From Pempheris klunzingeri (taxonomy: Eukaryota; Chordata; Actinopteri; Acropomatiformes; Pempheridae): a DNA stretch of 64,000 nt. A program made the translations under genes and the position numbers. Positions 16,087 to 36,627 of this stretch are shown here, piece by piece (within the stretch, counting starts at the first letter, position 1; each line of letters opens with the position of its first letter). The notes under the pieces were generated by a model. That model searched no databases. It was given only the letters and a program-made list of their open reading frames with translations, and was not told where the DNA came from. The DNA lies in assembly GCF_042242105.1 (NCBI RefSeq), contig NC_092013.1:10723618-10787617 (forward strand). Reading direction: 5' to 3'.

Positions 16087-17139
16087 TGCAAGACTCTTCT
16101 ATTCACTACCTCGTCCTTTCATACTTTTAAAATGAAATCCACTCACCTGTCCAGGACAGCTGGTAATCATGCAAATTTATCTGACATCATGTACACTGTG
16201 TATGCACTGTGGTTGATGAATTTGTTAATCAACCAGCAGGCTTTTCTGTTTGTGCGTGTATGATTCACATACAAATCCTATGATGAAAAGAAAAAACTAC
16301 ACTCTTGTACAAAGTAGTTAGAAATTAGCTGCTACCTAGATTTAAAACCATCAGTAATAATTTTGGGTTCAGGTTTATAACGATATAACCTTAAACCTTG
16401 AATTTATTATTCATCATTTGACACTTTAAGTATATTTTGTCACTAATACTACTGTACTGTATTTTAAATGCTTTTTTGAAATTTAAAGACTTTTATTTGT
16501 GATGAAGGTACAGAGTACATCTTCCACCACTGACAACACTTATTATGTTCCTGTACACATTAAAAATTAACAGTGGGTGTTGGGTTTGCAGTTTCAGTGC
16601 TGTAGGTCCTGCTAACCGACACTCTTACACTTTTTGCAACATTATATTGAAAAAATGAACGACATTTGTCTTTTTGACTTTTCTTTGTTATTGGCATACA
16701 GCAGCCAGCATTAATGGCTTGGCAGAGGTTCTCAGAGGAAGAAATTTCAAGTGTGCGGAAATGTCTGGTAAGGTTGATAGATCGCAATGTGCCAGAGCAT
16801 GTTAACACCCTGAACTCTCATAGTTTACATGCCCTTTGATTGTACATTTCATAATACCCGCATGGTTAACCATCAGAAAAATGTCCCCATACTGGACTCA
16901 AAAGTTGGATGTAATCTTGCCTCATAAAAATCCTTTATGTCTTCCGCTTACAGTTTTTCTTTGTCTACAGCACAAATAACCAATTTCTCACACTGCCACG
17001 AAATCTCTGTATTCAACACACTCATAATAACAGCGGCCAAAGAGGTTTTATACTTATCTCAGTGTAAAACAAACTGTGTAGCATTAGGTTTCCTGTACAA
17101 AAGGGAGACAACACAGTTATAAACCATAAAAAACAAAAT
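16087..17139. other. Spacer between mapkapk3 and the WASP-family gene
   Basis: About 1 kb separates the mapkapk3 polyadenylation signals from the WASP-family start codon. It must hold the 5' UTR and promoter of the latter. I see no obvious GC-rich island and no conserved coding segment. Confidence 0.5.
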
Positions 17140-17187
17140 TTTATTTCAATGCTAGTGTAGTAACAATCAAAATAAATGACATTTATT
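17140..17187 (-). promoter_or_regulatory. Tandem polyadenylation signals of mapkapk3
   Basis: Two AATAAA hexamers on the minus strand, at 17187-17182 and 17145-17140, lie 115-165 bp after the mapkapk3 stop. This gives a short 3' UTR. Confidence 0.65.
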
Positions 17188-17302
17188 AGAGTTTTGAGCA
17201 CAGTGATACAAAAAGGAGAAAAAAGTAAGTAAAATACAATAAGTGATGTGTAGAAGGGAACATATTGCTCACTCTGGCTTTCATAGTTTTATGCTACTTT
17301 TG

Positions 17303-24505
<7,203 letters not shown>

Positions 24506-27500
24506 CTAGCCCTGCAGGGCACGGTCCAGCATACACTCATCCTGCACAGGAAAGGGCATGGTGACACGCAACTGCCTGTTCTCCTCCATGGTGCGCTGAA
24601 TGGTCTCATAGGCGTTGGAGTTTCCAGACCAGCAGCGACGAGCCACCTGCAGCACACAGAAACAGATCAGAGCCAGCCAGCAATCATCTGCAATCGCACA
24701 TTGTGAACAATAAGTGAAGCTGGGATCCATCATGCCGCTCGTCGCCCTACACTCTCACCCCGTTGGAGACGTCCCAGTTTAGCATCAGTCTGGCGCGCTT
24801 TGCTGCCTCGTCTGAGCCGTCCAGTAGCAAACCGAACCCTCCATTCATCACCTCCCCCCTGCAGGTGAGGCAGGAGACGAAGCGATAAACACACTGACTG
24901 GCTGGCTTTGATGAATCGCCATAAACATTCACACTGATTAGTATTTACTGGATGACCTGCCAGCCTTACCAGCCAACACCACCACCGTTGTGCAGGGCTA
25001 CCCATGTGGCGCCCCTGAATGCATCACCGACAAAGTTCTGGACCGCCATGTCTGTAAGGGGGGAGACATTGTAAGCTTTCTCTTTGACTTTTTTAAAATG
25101 TTCCCTGAAATGTTACTGGTTTATATGAATGAAGAGAGACTGGGAAGCTGGATGAAGGAAATGGAGGTTGAATCAGAGCTACTTCAGCAGTAAAAGATTC
25201 TGTGTGGACTGCTGTGCTGCTCACTTAATTTGCAGACTGAACACTTGCTTCAGGTTATATAACACAATGAATAGCAGGTATTTCTTCACTTTTGTGATGT
25301 TATTGGTGTCTGGTGATGCATTTGAATGCAGAATCTGACTGTTCCTCCCAGTCTAAGATAGAAAAACTGTCATATTGAACTGCAGACTCAACAGTTTGTT
25401 CTTGTGTTCAGCTGCAGTGAACATAACACTAACCTGCACAGAAGGCAGATCCATCATACACATTAGAGGTTTCTCTGAAGGGGCTGTCTGTGCCACTGAC
25501 ATCATGATGGTCTCTGCTAATAACCACAGGAGCCTGAGCAACACAAGTAACAGAAAACACTGCTGAGACGGCGGAGAAAACTTTTACATCATGAAAGACG
25601 CAGTAAACATGAAATAATCTTCTTTGAAATTCTTCTTACTGAAACTTTTCCATCAGCGATAGCCTGGTTTATAGCCAGAGCAATGGAGACTCTTCCTTTC
25701 TGGTCAGAGTAGAGGATTCTGGCTTGGGATCCCACAACCTAAACAAAGAGAATACACAGAGGAAATCAGCTTTTTGCGGCTACATATCTCTTGAGAGAGC
25801 AAAATGCAGCCATTGGTGGCCCACGAAACTACAGACCATTTCATGTTTTCCAGCCTCTCTGATCCAGCGGATGTTGTCATTGTACTGCTGCCTGACACGA
25901 TCGGCCACGTTGGCACCAACTTGCTTCAGGACAGTAGCAGCAATATCGTCCGTTACAGCGAGATCTTGGGGGTCGCCAGATGTGCACACCCAGCGAAATG
26001 GGCCAAAGCCCAAAGAGAAAATGTCCCTGCGGCAAAAACAGCAGGAGAGACATCACAAACTATTTATCAGAGGAAGAAATGATCCGATCACAGCTTATTG
26101 AGCTGACTTTTTCTAGACTTGCTCTATTACAGGATCAGTGCTCGATTGAATGAATAACATCTCACCCCATAATGTGCTGGACATAAGAGGGGTAGCGAAA
26201 TTCTGTTGCTCCTCCACCAGACTTTTCCACATCTGCTCCTACGAAAAAAAAAGAAACACAAGCCTGTTTATTGAGCTGAATGACAATGATGATATATGTG
26301 AGTGTTTTTGTATGAGTGTTAAATGACTGACCTGCTCTCTGGGCCTCCAGGAGAAACGCGTTGCCATAGTCCCAGAAGAACATACCAGCATCAGACAGCT
26401 TATTGATGGCCTTAACCTGCCTTCGGAGGCTGCGATCATGTGTAAAACAGGTTAAAGGACCCATACACTGCAGGAAATATATCATAAAAGTCAAGTCCAT
26501 GTGTGCGATTAATTTTTTACCTTTCTTGGATCATGGTTCGGAAACGTTTAGGATCAGTCGACATTAGCTGATTCGCCTGGCGGAAGCTGAGCTGGACTGG
26601 GTAGTAGCCCCCGTTGTGTGGGTTATGGAGGGAGGTCTGGTCTGAACCCAGATCCACCAGGAGCTCGCCGGTCCTCTCATACTCCAACAGCAGCCTCTCC
26701 CTGGTGAGACAGTCATAGAAGCACGGCAAAAGGTTTCAGGACCACGAAACAAAAGGTCTCCCTGTGGCTGCAGACCTGAGCCGTCGAGTCACGAAGTCTC
26801 ACTCACCACAGGTCTACAATGTTGCCATGGTAACCCAGACTGAGGGGAGTCTTGGAGCACTTGGCCTCCCTGAAAGACACAAAACAATAATAATTACTGA
26901 ATCATACAGCAGATGGATCCCAGTATGGGATACATTACACTGTTTTTTCCCCTAAATTTGGAGCAATGCTAACATGCTGAAATGTTGAACATACATCATA
27001 TATAAATAGACCGACTGTGATCTGTAAAGATCATTTACTCAAGTGCTGTACTTATTAAAAAGGCACTTGTACTATACTTGAGTCATTTTATACTTTTCTA
27101 TATTTCAAAGGGAAATATTTGACTTTTTACTCTACAACATTTATTTTACAGCCATAGCACCATGTTACTTTTCAAATAACATGGTGCTGCATACTAATAA
27201 ATAATGATACTGTGTTGTAGATAAAATTCTGTGTTAATTTCACACTTTGCTTTTTGCAAAATGAGATACAACATATTAATTAATATGCTTTAGAGACACT
27301 GATCCAGACTGGCTGTTTATGTCTCCAGTTTTTGTGCTAAGCTAACCTGGTGCTGCTTCATATTCACCGTACAGACACAAGAGTGGCATTAATCTTCTCA
27401 TCTGACTCTTCCAATTTCCCGACATGCTGAACTTAGATAATCTAATTATATAATATATGACTGTACTCACAGTGAGCACTTTAATGTTTGATACTTCCAG

Positions 27501-30500
27501 TGAATGTACTTTTACTGAAGTCACATTTTCAATGCAGGTCTTTAGTTGTAATTGAATATTTTTACAGTGTGTTAACCAAGTCTGGATGGAACTGACAGTA
27601 TCTCACACTCATAAAGAGAGATACAAACACTCACACACTAAATGTTAATAAAAACCCTCTGGCCCATCTGTAACAGTTAAATGGAAGACAATAAATATGT
27701 AGCATTTTTTACTAATGATGCTCACAATTACTTTTTTCTGTTACCTGATGCGTTTAATGCAGTGCTCTATGCTGCTGGTGACCTCCATCAGCCAGCCCTG
27801 CTCATGTCTCTTCCTCAGAGGAGCCTCGTCCACCTACATAAAAATCAAATTCACACAATCACGTGGACGCACAGTGTTTCCCTCATTCTCGCTCAGTCAG
27901 CAGTGAGAAAAGGACCGTGTATGGACAGCAGCTGACCTCTGCGATCACGCCAATACAGCCGGCAATGACGGCAGCTTTCGCCTGAGCTCCACTCATGCCC
28001 CCCAGGCCAGAGGTCACAAAGACACGCCCACTCAAGTCCCCAGAGCCCAGGTACCGCCGGCCGGCATTCAGCAAGGTCAGCTACACAGAAACACACATGG
28101 AAACTAATGACAACAAAGCAGCTACTACATACCGGTAATGTGTACATTAAAGGTCATGATGAAAGCAGTGGTTTCCAACTTTTTGACATGTGACTGGTTA
28201 TGACAGAGAGAAGTCTACTTATTTTGCTCCTCAAATTGTTTCATTTCAAGAATTTTTACAGGTATAAAGAGGTGAAACTATTCAGTATTTCACTAGAAAG
28301 ACATCAGAAAAGTCTAAAAAATAGTGGAAGAATTACTTTTTTTCTTCTTTCATTAATCTTACGATGTCTTGGGTGGGTCCTAACCCTCAGGTTGGGAACC
28401 ACTACTAAAAAACAATCCATATTCTGCACGAGGAAATTAATTTTTAATATCACAAACCATTGTGCCATGAACAATCCCTTGAGGTCCAATGTAGCAGTAG
28501 CTGCCTGCTGTCATTTGACCGTACCTGGAAACGGACAATAAAAGAACACAGATTACATGAAGACATCTGCAACCACATAGGAGCCCTAATATAGCATCAT
28601 TTCCTTCCCGATAAAAAGGAAGGTGAAAAGTATGAAAAGAACCTTTAAAAACTTACATCGACACACCAAGAGCAAACATCTTTTCATACTGCTCTTTGGA
28701 GGAGTAATTTGGAATAACCTGAGTGATGCAAAAAGAATATTAGGGGATATGTCTGTGCACACACACACAAGCTAAAAGTATCAGTGTATTAAATCAGTGT
28801 GTGTTGGGCCGTTACCATGCCGTTGGTGACGATGGCGCGGGGGGAGGAGGGCAGGCTGGGGAACAGGCCCATTGGATGACCGCTGTACATGACCAGAGTT
28901 TGTTCCTCTGTCATCTCCCTCAAGTAATGCATCACCAGGTGAAACTGCACACACACAAACACACACAAATCATCAATATTCATCTGTTTGGGCTCAATGC
29001 ATCATTCCCCAATCCACTCAGGGCTTACCTGGGCCCAGTTACTAAACACCTGTCCGTTCCCTCCGTAGGTGACCAGCTCCTGGGGGAACTGAGGGACGAA
29101 GGAAAACAAAGGCGTCATTGAGACAATAAAGCAAACAGAAGACATCACGTGGAGATTTAGTGAACGTAGCTACCAAGTTAGCACAAGCTGTGTTAGAGGC
29201 TCACCTGAGCCACTGCTGGGTCCAGGTTGTTCATGATCATAAGCATGATGGAGGCTGCCTGACGTGTGCGGCACGGGTACTGATCTATGGGGTAAGCTCT
29301 GAGGAAACAGAGGGAAACTCACATCACTGCTGCTGGTGGAGCAAAGAACACCAAGACAATACCATCTTAAAACAAGACTTTTTCACTGGTGCATTTTATT
29401 GGTTGTGAATTCAGCTTTTAGATCGTGTTACTTCTCCTTCTAAGAGTCACAACTTTGTGCAAAAGCAAAAGGGTTGGTGTAGATATCAATAAAGCCCTGC
29501 TGACAGACGGATCAGCAGGTCGATAATGATAATATTACATTCATACATCAGTATCTGTGCTCTGGCTCTGTTGCTCTATTGTTTTTAGTCTTTTATTTCA
29601 TTTCCACTTCCATAACCAAAGTCATCTTTCATTTATTGTTACTGTCGTCTTAATAAATAACAATCACATGTAAAATATTCTGCCTCGGCATAGATCTTTG
29701 TCTTAACCTAATAACACAACCTAATATCAATTAACAGTATTTTTATTAATTGTATCTGCACAAAAACAGTACCAGCCAATACATATGTATGAGATTTATT
29801 TTACTCTCAATTTTCAATATGGATATTGGAGAGAAAATCCCATATCAGTCGGACTTTCCTCCACATGTTGCCTCACCTCATGCGTAACGTGGGGCAGAAG
29901 CGGTACATGTAAATGTGCCCGTACTGCCGCAGCTCTTGTGCAAATTCGGGTGCAAGCGTTGCGTGGTGGGAGGCAGGGAAGTAACGCAATGCATTTCTCA
30001 GCGCCAACTAAAGGGAAGAGGCAGCGGAGACAGTAGGACAGTGAACACAGACAGAAAGATGAGTAGATCTTGTTACACTCCTAATATAACAGGCAGGGAG
30101 ACGCTCACTGTGTCTCTTTTAATTATTGACTGAAGCCTTTGCTCGGAGTTTGGGGAGACAGTTGAGGCCCTTAGAGAATAATCAATTTTTAGGGCAGAAC
30201 CTGAGCCAACAGTGGTGATGCAATGAGTCAGAGTACAGAGCGATGCATCATGGTTGTGCCTCCACTGACACATTAATGGTAAAGCAGTTGCCTGACACGA
30301 CAGTGAGCTGTGGCCTCCCGTAGATCGCTCACATTACTTCACAACAATGTCTGAAAGTGGACTAAATCTTCCGTTTGATAGTAACTAGTTGATAGTTTTG
30401 ACTTCAGCCAAGCTGATCCACGTGCAGTGGTCTCCAAACAAACATGACATATATCTTCATCATAGAGATAGAGTAAATATCTGACTTCTGCTGTCGGGCA

Positions 30501-30730
30501 CTCAAAAGAATTATCGTAAAATGTGCCTGAATTACTCATTTTCAAATGAATGAATTTGAAATGCAATAATCTAATTGGAATTATATTTGTTTGTATCTAC
30601 TCACCCGTTCCTCCTCTGCTGTAAGGTTGGGGGTCCGAGTGGGTGCATGCGGCACACTGGGGTCTCTTCCCCGATTAGGGGGCAAAGGCTCCAGGGGTAG
30701 ACCACTGCATATCTCCTTTAAAGAGGACAT
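24506..30730 (-). CDS. uroc1: Urocanate hydratase (urocanase)
   Basis: Second enzyme of histidine breakdown in liver cytosol; hydrates urocanate to imidazolone propionate using tightly bound NAD+. Nineteen exons: 30730-30605, 30007-29877, 29298-29205, 29088-29029, 28944-28816, 28718-28657, 28524-28458, 28080-27937, 27833-27745, 26869-26807, 26700-26521, 26429-26332, 26238-26166, 26026-25837, 25738-25640, 25533-25434, 25051-24970, 24858-24759, 24646-24506. They join in phase to 675 residues, against 676 in human. Signature stretches include ELVTYGGNGQVFSNWAQ, AGSYCYIGPQGIVHG, the NAD-binding FVTSGLGGMSGAQAKAA (244-260), LVDLGSDQTS, FGPFRWVCTSGDPQDLA and SRDHHDVSGTDSPFRETSN. The start ATG gives MSSLKEICSGLPLEPLP, matching the human N-terminus. 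No damage is seen. Confidence 0.97.
27020..27580. repeat. Interspersed fish repeat in uroc1 intron 9, opposite orientation to 34284-34860
   Basis: Starts with ATTTACTCAAGTGCTGTACT and ends with TTTTTACAGTGTGTTAAC; inside are TACTTTTACTGAAG and AATGCAGGTC. These phrases are the reverse complement of those in the copy at 34284-34860. Words such as tracts of AAGTAAAAGTAC are typical of an abundant percomorph repeat. Confidence 0.6.
28166..28404. repeat. Candidate hAT-like short inverted-repeat element in uroc1 intron 7
   Basis: CAGTGGTTTCCAACTTTTT at 28166-28184 is mirrored by AGGTTGGGAACCACTA near 28389-28404, leaving about 240 bp with no coding content. CAGTGGTTCCCAACC-type ends are common in non-autonomous hAT elements. 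I could not find a clear 8-bp target duplication. Confidence 0.45.
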
Positions 30731-32880
30731 CCTGCTAAGTATTTTCAGAGCAGAAACCTGGAGACAGAGACGACGCCGGAGACCGCAGGCAGCCCTCTGT
30801 GGAGAGAAAGACTGAGCTCTTGTGAAGGTTTGAGGGCGATCACTCGTCACTTTACTGTCTCATTGGCTTTTTGGTCGTCTTTGCCCTTTGCAGTCCACCA
30901 ATGGTACGGCACGGATAACAAAGGTTGTTTGGTAATTATTGATCTCTGGAGGAATTTGAAGTAGCACATGCTTCAGTGGACAAACACTGCTGCAGACCTC
31001 CGACCCCTCATACTTAGACATGTAACTCAGTTAAACAAAAGAGTGGCCAGAACCTTTGGACAGGTCAACAAATATTATGCAGAATGGCGTTGCTTCCCTT
31101 TTCAGTTCTACTGGCACTTTTACTGATAAAAATGCACATTTACAACCTAATATCATACTTTTTGATGAGTTCTAATAGGTGTTTATGCTAATCATGTAAT
31201 AATATAGACAGTGAAACATTTATAACAGTTACAGAAAGCTGCACAACAGCTAGCGTGTCAATTTTGATAGTTGAATCATATTGTGCTACTGACAATTGAG
31301 CTGATTATAAAAATAATTTGAATGAACTGAAATCAAATCAAATTTAAAGGAAGTAACACATTTCTCGTTCACTCAGTTATGGTCAACTCAGAGTTACCTT
31401 CCTCTACAGCAGTTCATGAGTTCACACATTTGCTCTTTCACCCTTTCTGACTGTGTAGATTTGCGGTTTGAGGACCATCTGAGGGCATTACTGCACTGTC
31501 AGGCTTGAGGAGATATAAGGAGTAAACAAGAATACTTCACAAGTACCAGAGAGGTATAATACATTTTATTACAAAACTTTCAATAATGTTCACTTCAAGT
31601 TGCTTAAATAGGTCCTGCGCTGCACACAAATAGTTCTGTTAAACTGAGGTAAAAGTTTTAAGTCTGGTTATAAATTAGCAGAAGAAATGTTTGCAATGTA
31701 TTCTTCAGTGCATTATTCACACCTCTGTGAATTAATAACTTTAACAGCGACTTCACCAATATAAACCTGGAGTCAAAGTTTAATATGAATATAAACTTCA
31801 TATAACACATGACGTACATGTAAAATGCAATATGCTGTACATCACAGGAAAACAGCACAGACACATGACAGGATGGAAATGAAAGTTTCAGACCTTGTTA
31901 AATCACAGCATGAGCAAGTAGAACCTTTACAAAAATAAAAAAAAGAAATGTACACTACACCCCTTGGTGTGCACACTAAGCTTGGTCCTCTAAGCTCTGG
32001 ATTGAATTAAAGATCCTTTAATCTTGTTTTGCATGAACCCAAACGCAGGACTGAACAACTTCATTTTAAACACACAAGACGTCATTTTTTTCAGTGATCA
32101 CATTATGTCAGTTTTACAAAAGTAAAAGCTCGTCTTTTTCATACCAGAACGTTTGAAGTCCAACTGAAATGAATTGCCATCTTTTTCTCTGTCTGCTCTG
32201 TGAACCACATGTCCTGTGTTCCCCGTTGAGGAAAAATCCAATAAAATTTATATTTTAGATTTTTTGGTTTCATGATGGCGCCTCCCATTATTTTGCCTTA
32301 ATTCTTGAGAATATCTTTAGTTCTCCCTCTCTGTAGATGGAGAATCTGTTTCCATACAGCCCATCAAATTGCATAATTTTGAACCATATTTGCATAATGC
32401 AGCAGCAACAGACTTTACTACTTATCTGACTTATAAACACACGTCTTGTCCTGCACCTCATCTTGCTGAACAAACCACCAAATAAACAACGGGGAAAGGG
32501 GCACTGTTAATCAACTGGTCAGCTGCAACACACTAAACAGTCTGTAAACATACCTGGAAATATCACTTCGGTCAGTTTACATGCTGGTACGTTCCAAACT
32601 ATGTAAATTGCATGTAAGCTACGGTGCATGTTTGTTAAGTTTGCTGTCAGCAAACACACACAAGCCTCTCAAGCCACTGACAGCTGTGGTAGAAACAAGT
32701 GGTGTCCTTAAATACAGTGAAAATTAACATTTCTGATATTTTCCCATTTTCCCATATAATACTTTTATTTCCTTTTAATAAAAAACAAATCTATTAACAG
32801 TAAATTAACAGGCGATGACTAAATGTGATTTCAGTTGGACTTTAACGCCTTGTGGCTCACGCTGCCACCAGGGCTCATTA
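30731..32880. other. Spacer between chchd4 and uroc1
   Basis: The uroc1 promoter must lie just above 30731. The chchd4 3' UTR occupies the upper part: one AATAAA lies at 32769-32764 and another at 31570-31565 on the minus strand, so short and long 3' UTR forms are possible. No other coding content is evident. Confidence 0.5.
32764..32769 (-). promoter_or_regulatory. Proximal polyadenylation signal of chchd4
   Basis: AATAAA on the minus strand about 112 bp after the chchd4 stop. Confidence 0.55.
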
Positions 32881-35250
32881 TTAGCTTTCTGCTGAGCCCT
32901 CTGTGTTGGGTTGTGTGGTGTGAGAGTCCTGCTCAGCGGCAGATGTTGAGTTTGCACCTGACGTTTCCGCAGATGCGGAGTCTTGTGAGGTCTGGTCGGT
33001 TTCTGATGATTGTTTTTCCGGCACCTTCTCATCTTCTTGAGGATAGAGCTCGGGGTAGCGCTGCATACACTCCTGCATGGCCCTGAACTGCTCCAGGCAG
33101 TCGGAGCCCTTCACCTCCTCCTTACTGTAGTGGAAACAGGAGAAGGCGTCCTTAAATGAAGTCCCACAGGGGCCGCTGGCCATCCCACCCAGGCAGGGGC
33201 AGTTCCAGTTGATCTCCCCACTGGGAAGAATCAGACCTGGGATGGAAGAGGAAGTTAATTTGTGGGTGATAAACTTTTTAAAACTTCACCTGAGCTATAA
33301 TTCAGACATACAACAACAGGTTTCTCTTTGTTGTTTTATGGCTTCTCACCCCGCTCCTCATATGGGTCATTAGGGTCTTCCTCTACGAGCTCAGCACTGC
33401 TGGGCATTGCATGATCCTCTTTGGTGACAAAGATGATTCGGTCTTTACCTGTTGTGTAAAATGTGGAAGGACATCGCACACAAATCGTCAGTGATAAGAC
33501 CTGTGCCTCCAAATCTTACACAGGCTCCCTAAATGGCATCTACAGCCTCTACTTAACTTAATATCTACTGAAGCTGAAATTCACCATTTGAACAGTGTCC
33601 TGCAGCTTCCTTATTAGAGCCCGATTGATCAATTATCAAGGTATATAATTATCAGTTTTTGGTATATATTAACTTGTTTTCATTACATAATTTGGCCACT
33701 AGAGGCATGTTTTCAACTGTAGAATGCATCTGTACATATCATGGTCAATATTCATTATTAAACCTAATTTAAAAAAATCCTGGGCTTTATTCCAAACTTA
33801 TTTCTGTGAAAGACATGTCATTCAGACGGCGGCTGCTGGTACACTTCCTAGTCCCTGGTATTAGACATGTGTATAGGCTATATAGATATGAATCTAGAAA
33901 AATTGTTTGTATATATTACGACATACGTAGGTTAAACTCTGAAATGTTTAGTCAATGAATCCATCAATCATCAGAAAGAAATTTGCTGTGCAGAGCTTAT
34001 CAAATGTGAGGATTTGATGCTTTTCTACTTTCACGTAGCTCATCTAGATGTGGAAACTGAGTGGCTCTGGGTTTTAGATTGTAATTGATGGCCATTTTAC
34101 CAATTTTTCTGGCATCTTACAGACTCAAAAACATTAAAAGTTCTACTGGCACTACTACTCTACTGGCATATAATAAAGAGATCAACAAATAATGGAAATT
34201 CAAAATAAGACTATCAGCATGCCAAGTGAAGGGATGAGGGACATGAACATGTCTGTGATTATGGACCTGTGACTCTTTGAATGTGGCCGGTGCAGTGGTG
34301 CAAGAGGCATTTGAATCCTTTACTCAACCATAAGTATCAACACAACAATGTAAAAACACTCCAGTACAAATAAAAGTTGTGCATCCAAACTCTACAGGAA
34401 CAAAAAGTAGCAAAAGTAAAAGTGCTCATTCTGCAGAAAAATTACTCCTGTGAATGTTTTACCAGTGCATGTGTACGCAATACATCACATCAACACATAG
34501 TTTGGACTATTGTCTTGGCACATCATTTTTGTACTTCATATTGTGAACATTTGCACATTCATGCACAAACTGTACAGCTCATGTTTTAATGTAAATGTTT
34601 CTACTTTAAATTAATCTTTCTTGGCCTCTTGACACTGGTTAAAGTCCCTTATGTGAGAAAATAATGTGGCCAACTTGTTTAAAAACTAATTTCCTGTTAT
34701 TTGTAAGATAATCCTGAGTTTTTATATAAAATATATATCTGCAGAGTAGAATCTGTAGATGCCATACACATGTAATGGAGTATAAAGTTGAAATCTAGTG
34801 TTGAAAACAGCATAAAATACTCATATAAAGTGCTGAGTAACTTTCCACCACAGGAGCAGTTTATCCACCGAAACCTGGACTGTCAGATGATTTTATTAAC
34901 CTGACACTTTGCTTATAGTGAAGACAACCATTCAATAGTCAAGGTGACTTTCCAAGATAAACACCTAAAGTTGAGTCTCTATAATACAGAGCTGTGGTGT
35001 TGATGCTGGTCAAGGTTAAACACTGATGGTCACAGTTAGCTAACAGTCCTGTTCAGTGATGATGTCGCACACAGACTTCAACAGTCCTGACTCTCATTAC
35101 AGCAACAGGCCTGTTACTACACTTTTAGCAGCAGCGTGATTCACCAACACTCATTTTTCATTCAGACTAAATTCAACTTCAGAGTTAGCTTCCCAGGGTA
35201 AGTTAGCCGGCTAGCACAGCATGGTTACCTTCCTCTCTGACCGAGCTCAT
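32881..35250 (-). CDS. chchd4: CHCHD4/MIA40, mitochondrial intermembrane-space import oxidoreductase
   Basis: Oxidises incoming cysteine-motif proteins in the mitochondrial intermembrane space and passes electrons to ALR/Erv1. Three exons: 35250-35229, 33448-33350, 33236-32881, giving 158 residues (human 142). The redox CPC motif is at C53-P-C55. The twin CX9C motifs are C64/C74 and C87/C97, the same numbering as in human. Flanking matches are [30 protein letters not shown] and [19 protein letters not shown]. The first exon encodes only seven codons plus one base (MSSVREE). After about residue 105 the tail is low-complexity Ser/Thr/Glu/Ala-rich and somewhat longer than in mammals; this region is poorly conserved in the family. 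Confidence 0.96.
34284..34860. repeat. Interspersed fish repeat in chchd4 intron 1
   Basis: Begins GTGGTGCAAGAGGCATTTGA with AATCCTTTACTCAACCATAAG, contains AAAAAGTAGCAAAAGTAAAA and GTGCTCATTCTGCAGAAAAA, and ends AGTAACTTTCCACCACAGG. GTGGTG...CCACCAC edges suggest an inverted-repeat element. It is the sense copy of the family at 27020-27580. Confidence 0.6.
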
Positions 35251-35429
35251 TTCTTCACGCTGATGAAGATTAAACTCTGAACTCTTCTTGATTTACCGCA
35301 ACAGCACCGAGGATAACGACTCTTACTGACACACAACACAACACATGCAGACGCCACAGGTTTTAGTCCAGCTTCAGCTAACGTGTTTCACAACTATCCT
35401 TGCTTAATTATGAAGTCCTCCTCTTCCGC

Positions 35430-35500
35430 CTTTTCCTCTTCTTCTCTCTTCCTTTTTCCGGTCGCGCAGGCGCCCTGGGGCGGTGCTGCCCCCTACAGTT
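35430..35500 (-). promoter_or_regulatory. Candidate chchd4 promoter with ETS-type site
   Basis: About 200 bp upstream of the chchd4 ATG, the minus strand reads CCGGAAAAAGG (35461-35451) within a GC-rich patch containing GCGCCTGCGCGACCGG. CCGGAA is the core of ETS/GABP (NRF-2) sites, frequent in promoters of mitochondrial-protein genes. Motif alone, no start site seen. Confidence 0.35.
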
Positions 35501-36621
35501 AAAAACACTGCATGCGGAAACATCTAAACACTCCTTTCCAATAAATAATGCTTGTGATTTCTCACAGTAAGGTTTTTGAATAAAATGAGAAAGCTTGGGT
35601 CCCTAACCTTCTGCTCAGATTTTATTTCTCAGTCAAACTACAAATGTGAAATAAGATATTCTTAGGGAAAATACAAACAATCTACATTTCTCCTCTTTTC
35701 TCTGAGCTACACACTTACAACAACTGTGCCACACATATTACTATTCCCCTCTTTTATATTTTAGGGGTGGGAGATTAGGATAAAAGTTCTGTTGCCATAA
35801 AAGTAACAAAGTCCATCTTTATAAATGCTGTAAATATATTTACTAACATATAATCGCAATGTAAAAGTTGTATAAAAGAAACAACCTTATTCAGTCAACT
35901 GGCTCTTTTACTCAGATAAACTTCTACAATTGTCCAAAAAAATTATTTCCCCATGCTCTGTGGATGAAAATACTACATGGTATGACAATTCCTATATGAA
36001 AGGGATATTTAATTATCGCCCAGCTCTAGTAGTAGTTATTACATGGCTTCCATGAGACCATATATGAACTCAAAACATTGTCTTTTTAACATTTTACTTT
36101 AACCCCGCCCATTTTAGCAGTATATAATTGATTTTTTTAATAATTACTTTTTAGATTGTAAGACATTATAATGTAGTTGTAAGCAGATATAAGTGTTAAG
36201 TGTTGGGGGTATCCTTAAGTGAAGGGATGATGAATAAACATGTGGTTTATTTATTTAGGTATAAGTGTCTGTATGTGCTTCCAACTACATTATAGTGTTA
36301 GACATCATTTGTTTATATAGTGCTTATATATGCTTAATACAGGGGTAAAAGTAAAATGCCAACCTTAAAGTTGACCTATTAAAATAAGATAAATATACAA
36401 AAATTCTAAAAAGAAAAAAACTATTTACATAACTTGTAACATAAAATATCAAAAAATGTTGGGCAAGCACATAAAATGTATATCAACACCGTATTTAAAA
36501 AAAAACATTGTATTAAAAAGGGGAAACGACCCTTCACTGAACCCGTCATCTCAAATCATCAGCTTCTGTAAATTCATCAAGAAAAAGAGTCGAAAGATGA
36601 AGAGTTTATCCACAAAAAGGT
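35501..36621. other. AT-rich spacer between sec61a1 and chchd4
   Basis: About 1.1 kb of AT-rich sequence without recognisable coding content or a clear repeat family lies between the chchd4 promoter and the sec61a1 polyadenylation signal. Confidence 0.5.
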
Positions 36622-36627
36622 TTTATT
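36622..36627 (-). promoter_or_regulatory. Polyadenylation signal of sec61a1
   Basis: AATAAA on the minus strand about 1.0 kb after the sec61a1 stop. The implied 3' UTR contains a (GAT)n tract at 37383-37423. Confidence 0.55.

Noticed and set aside
16560-16808. 82-codon minus-strand frame between mapkapk3 and the WASP-family gene
   Set aside because: No homology recognised and not needed for either flanking gene model.
30731-30850. In-frame 40-codon extension upstream of the uroc1 ATG
   Set aside because: It would have to start at GTG; there is no upstream ATG in frame, and the ATG at 30730 matches the family N-terminus.
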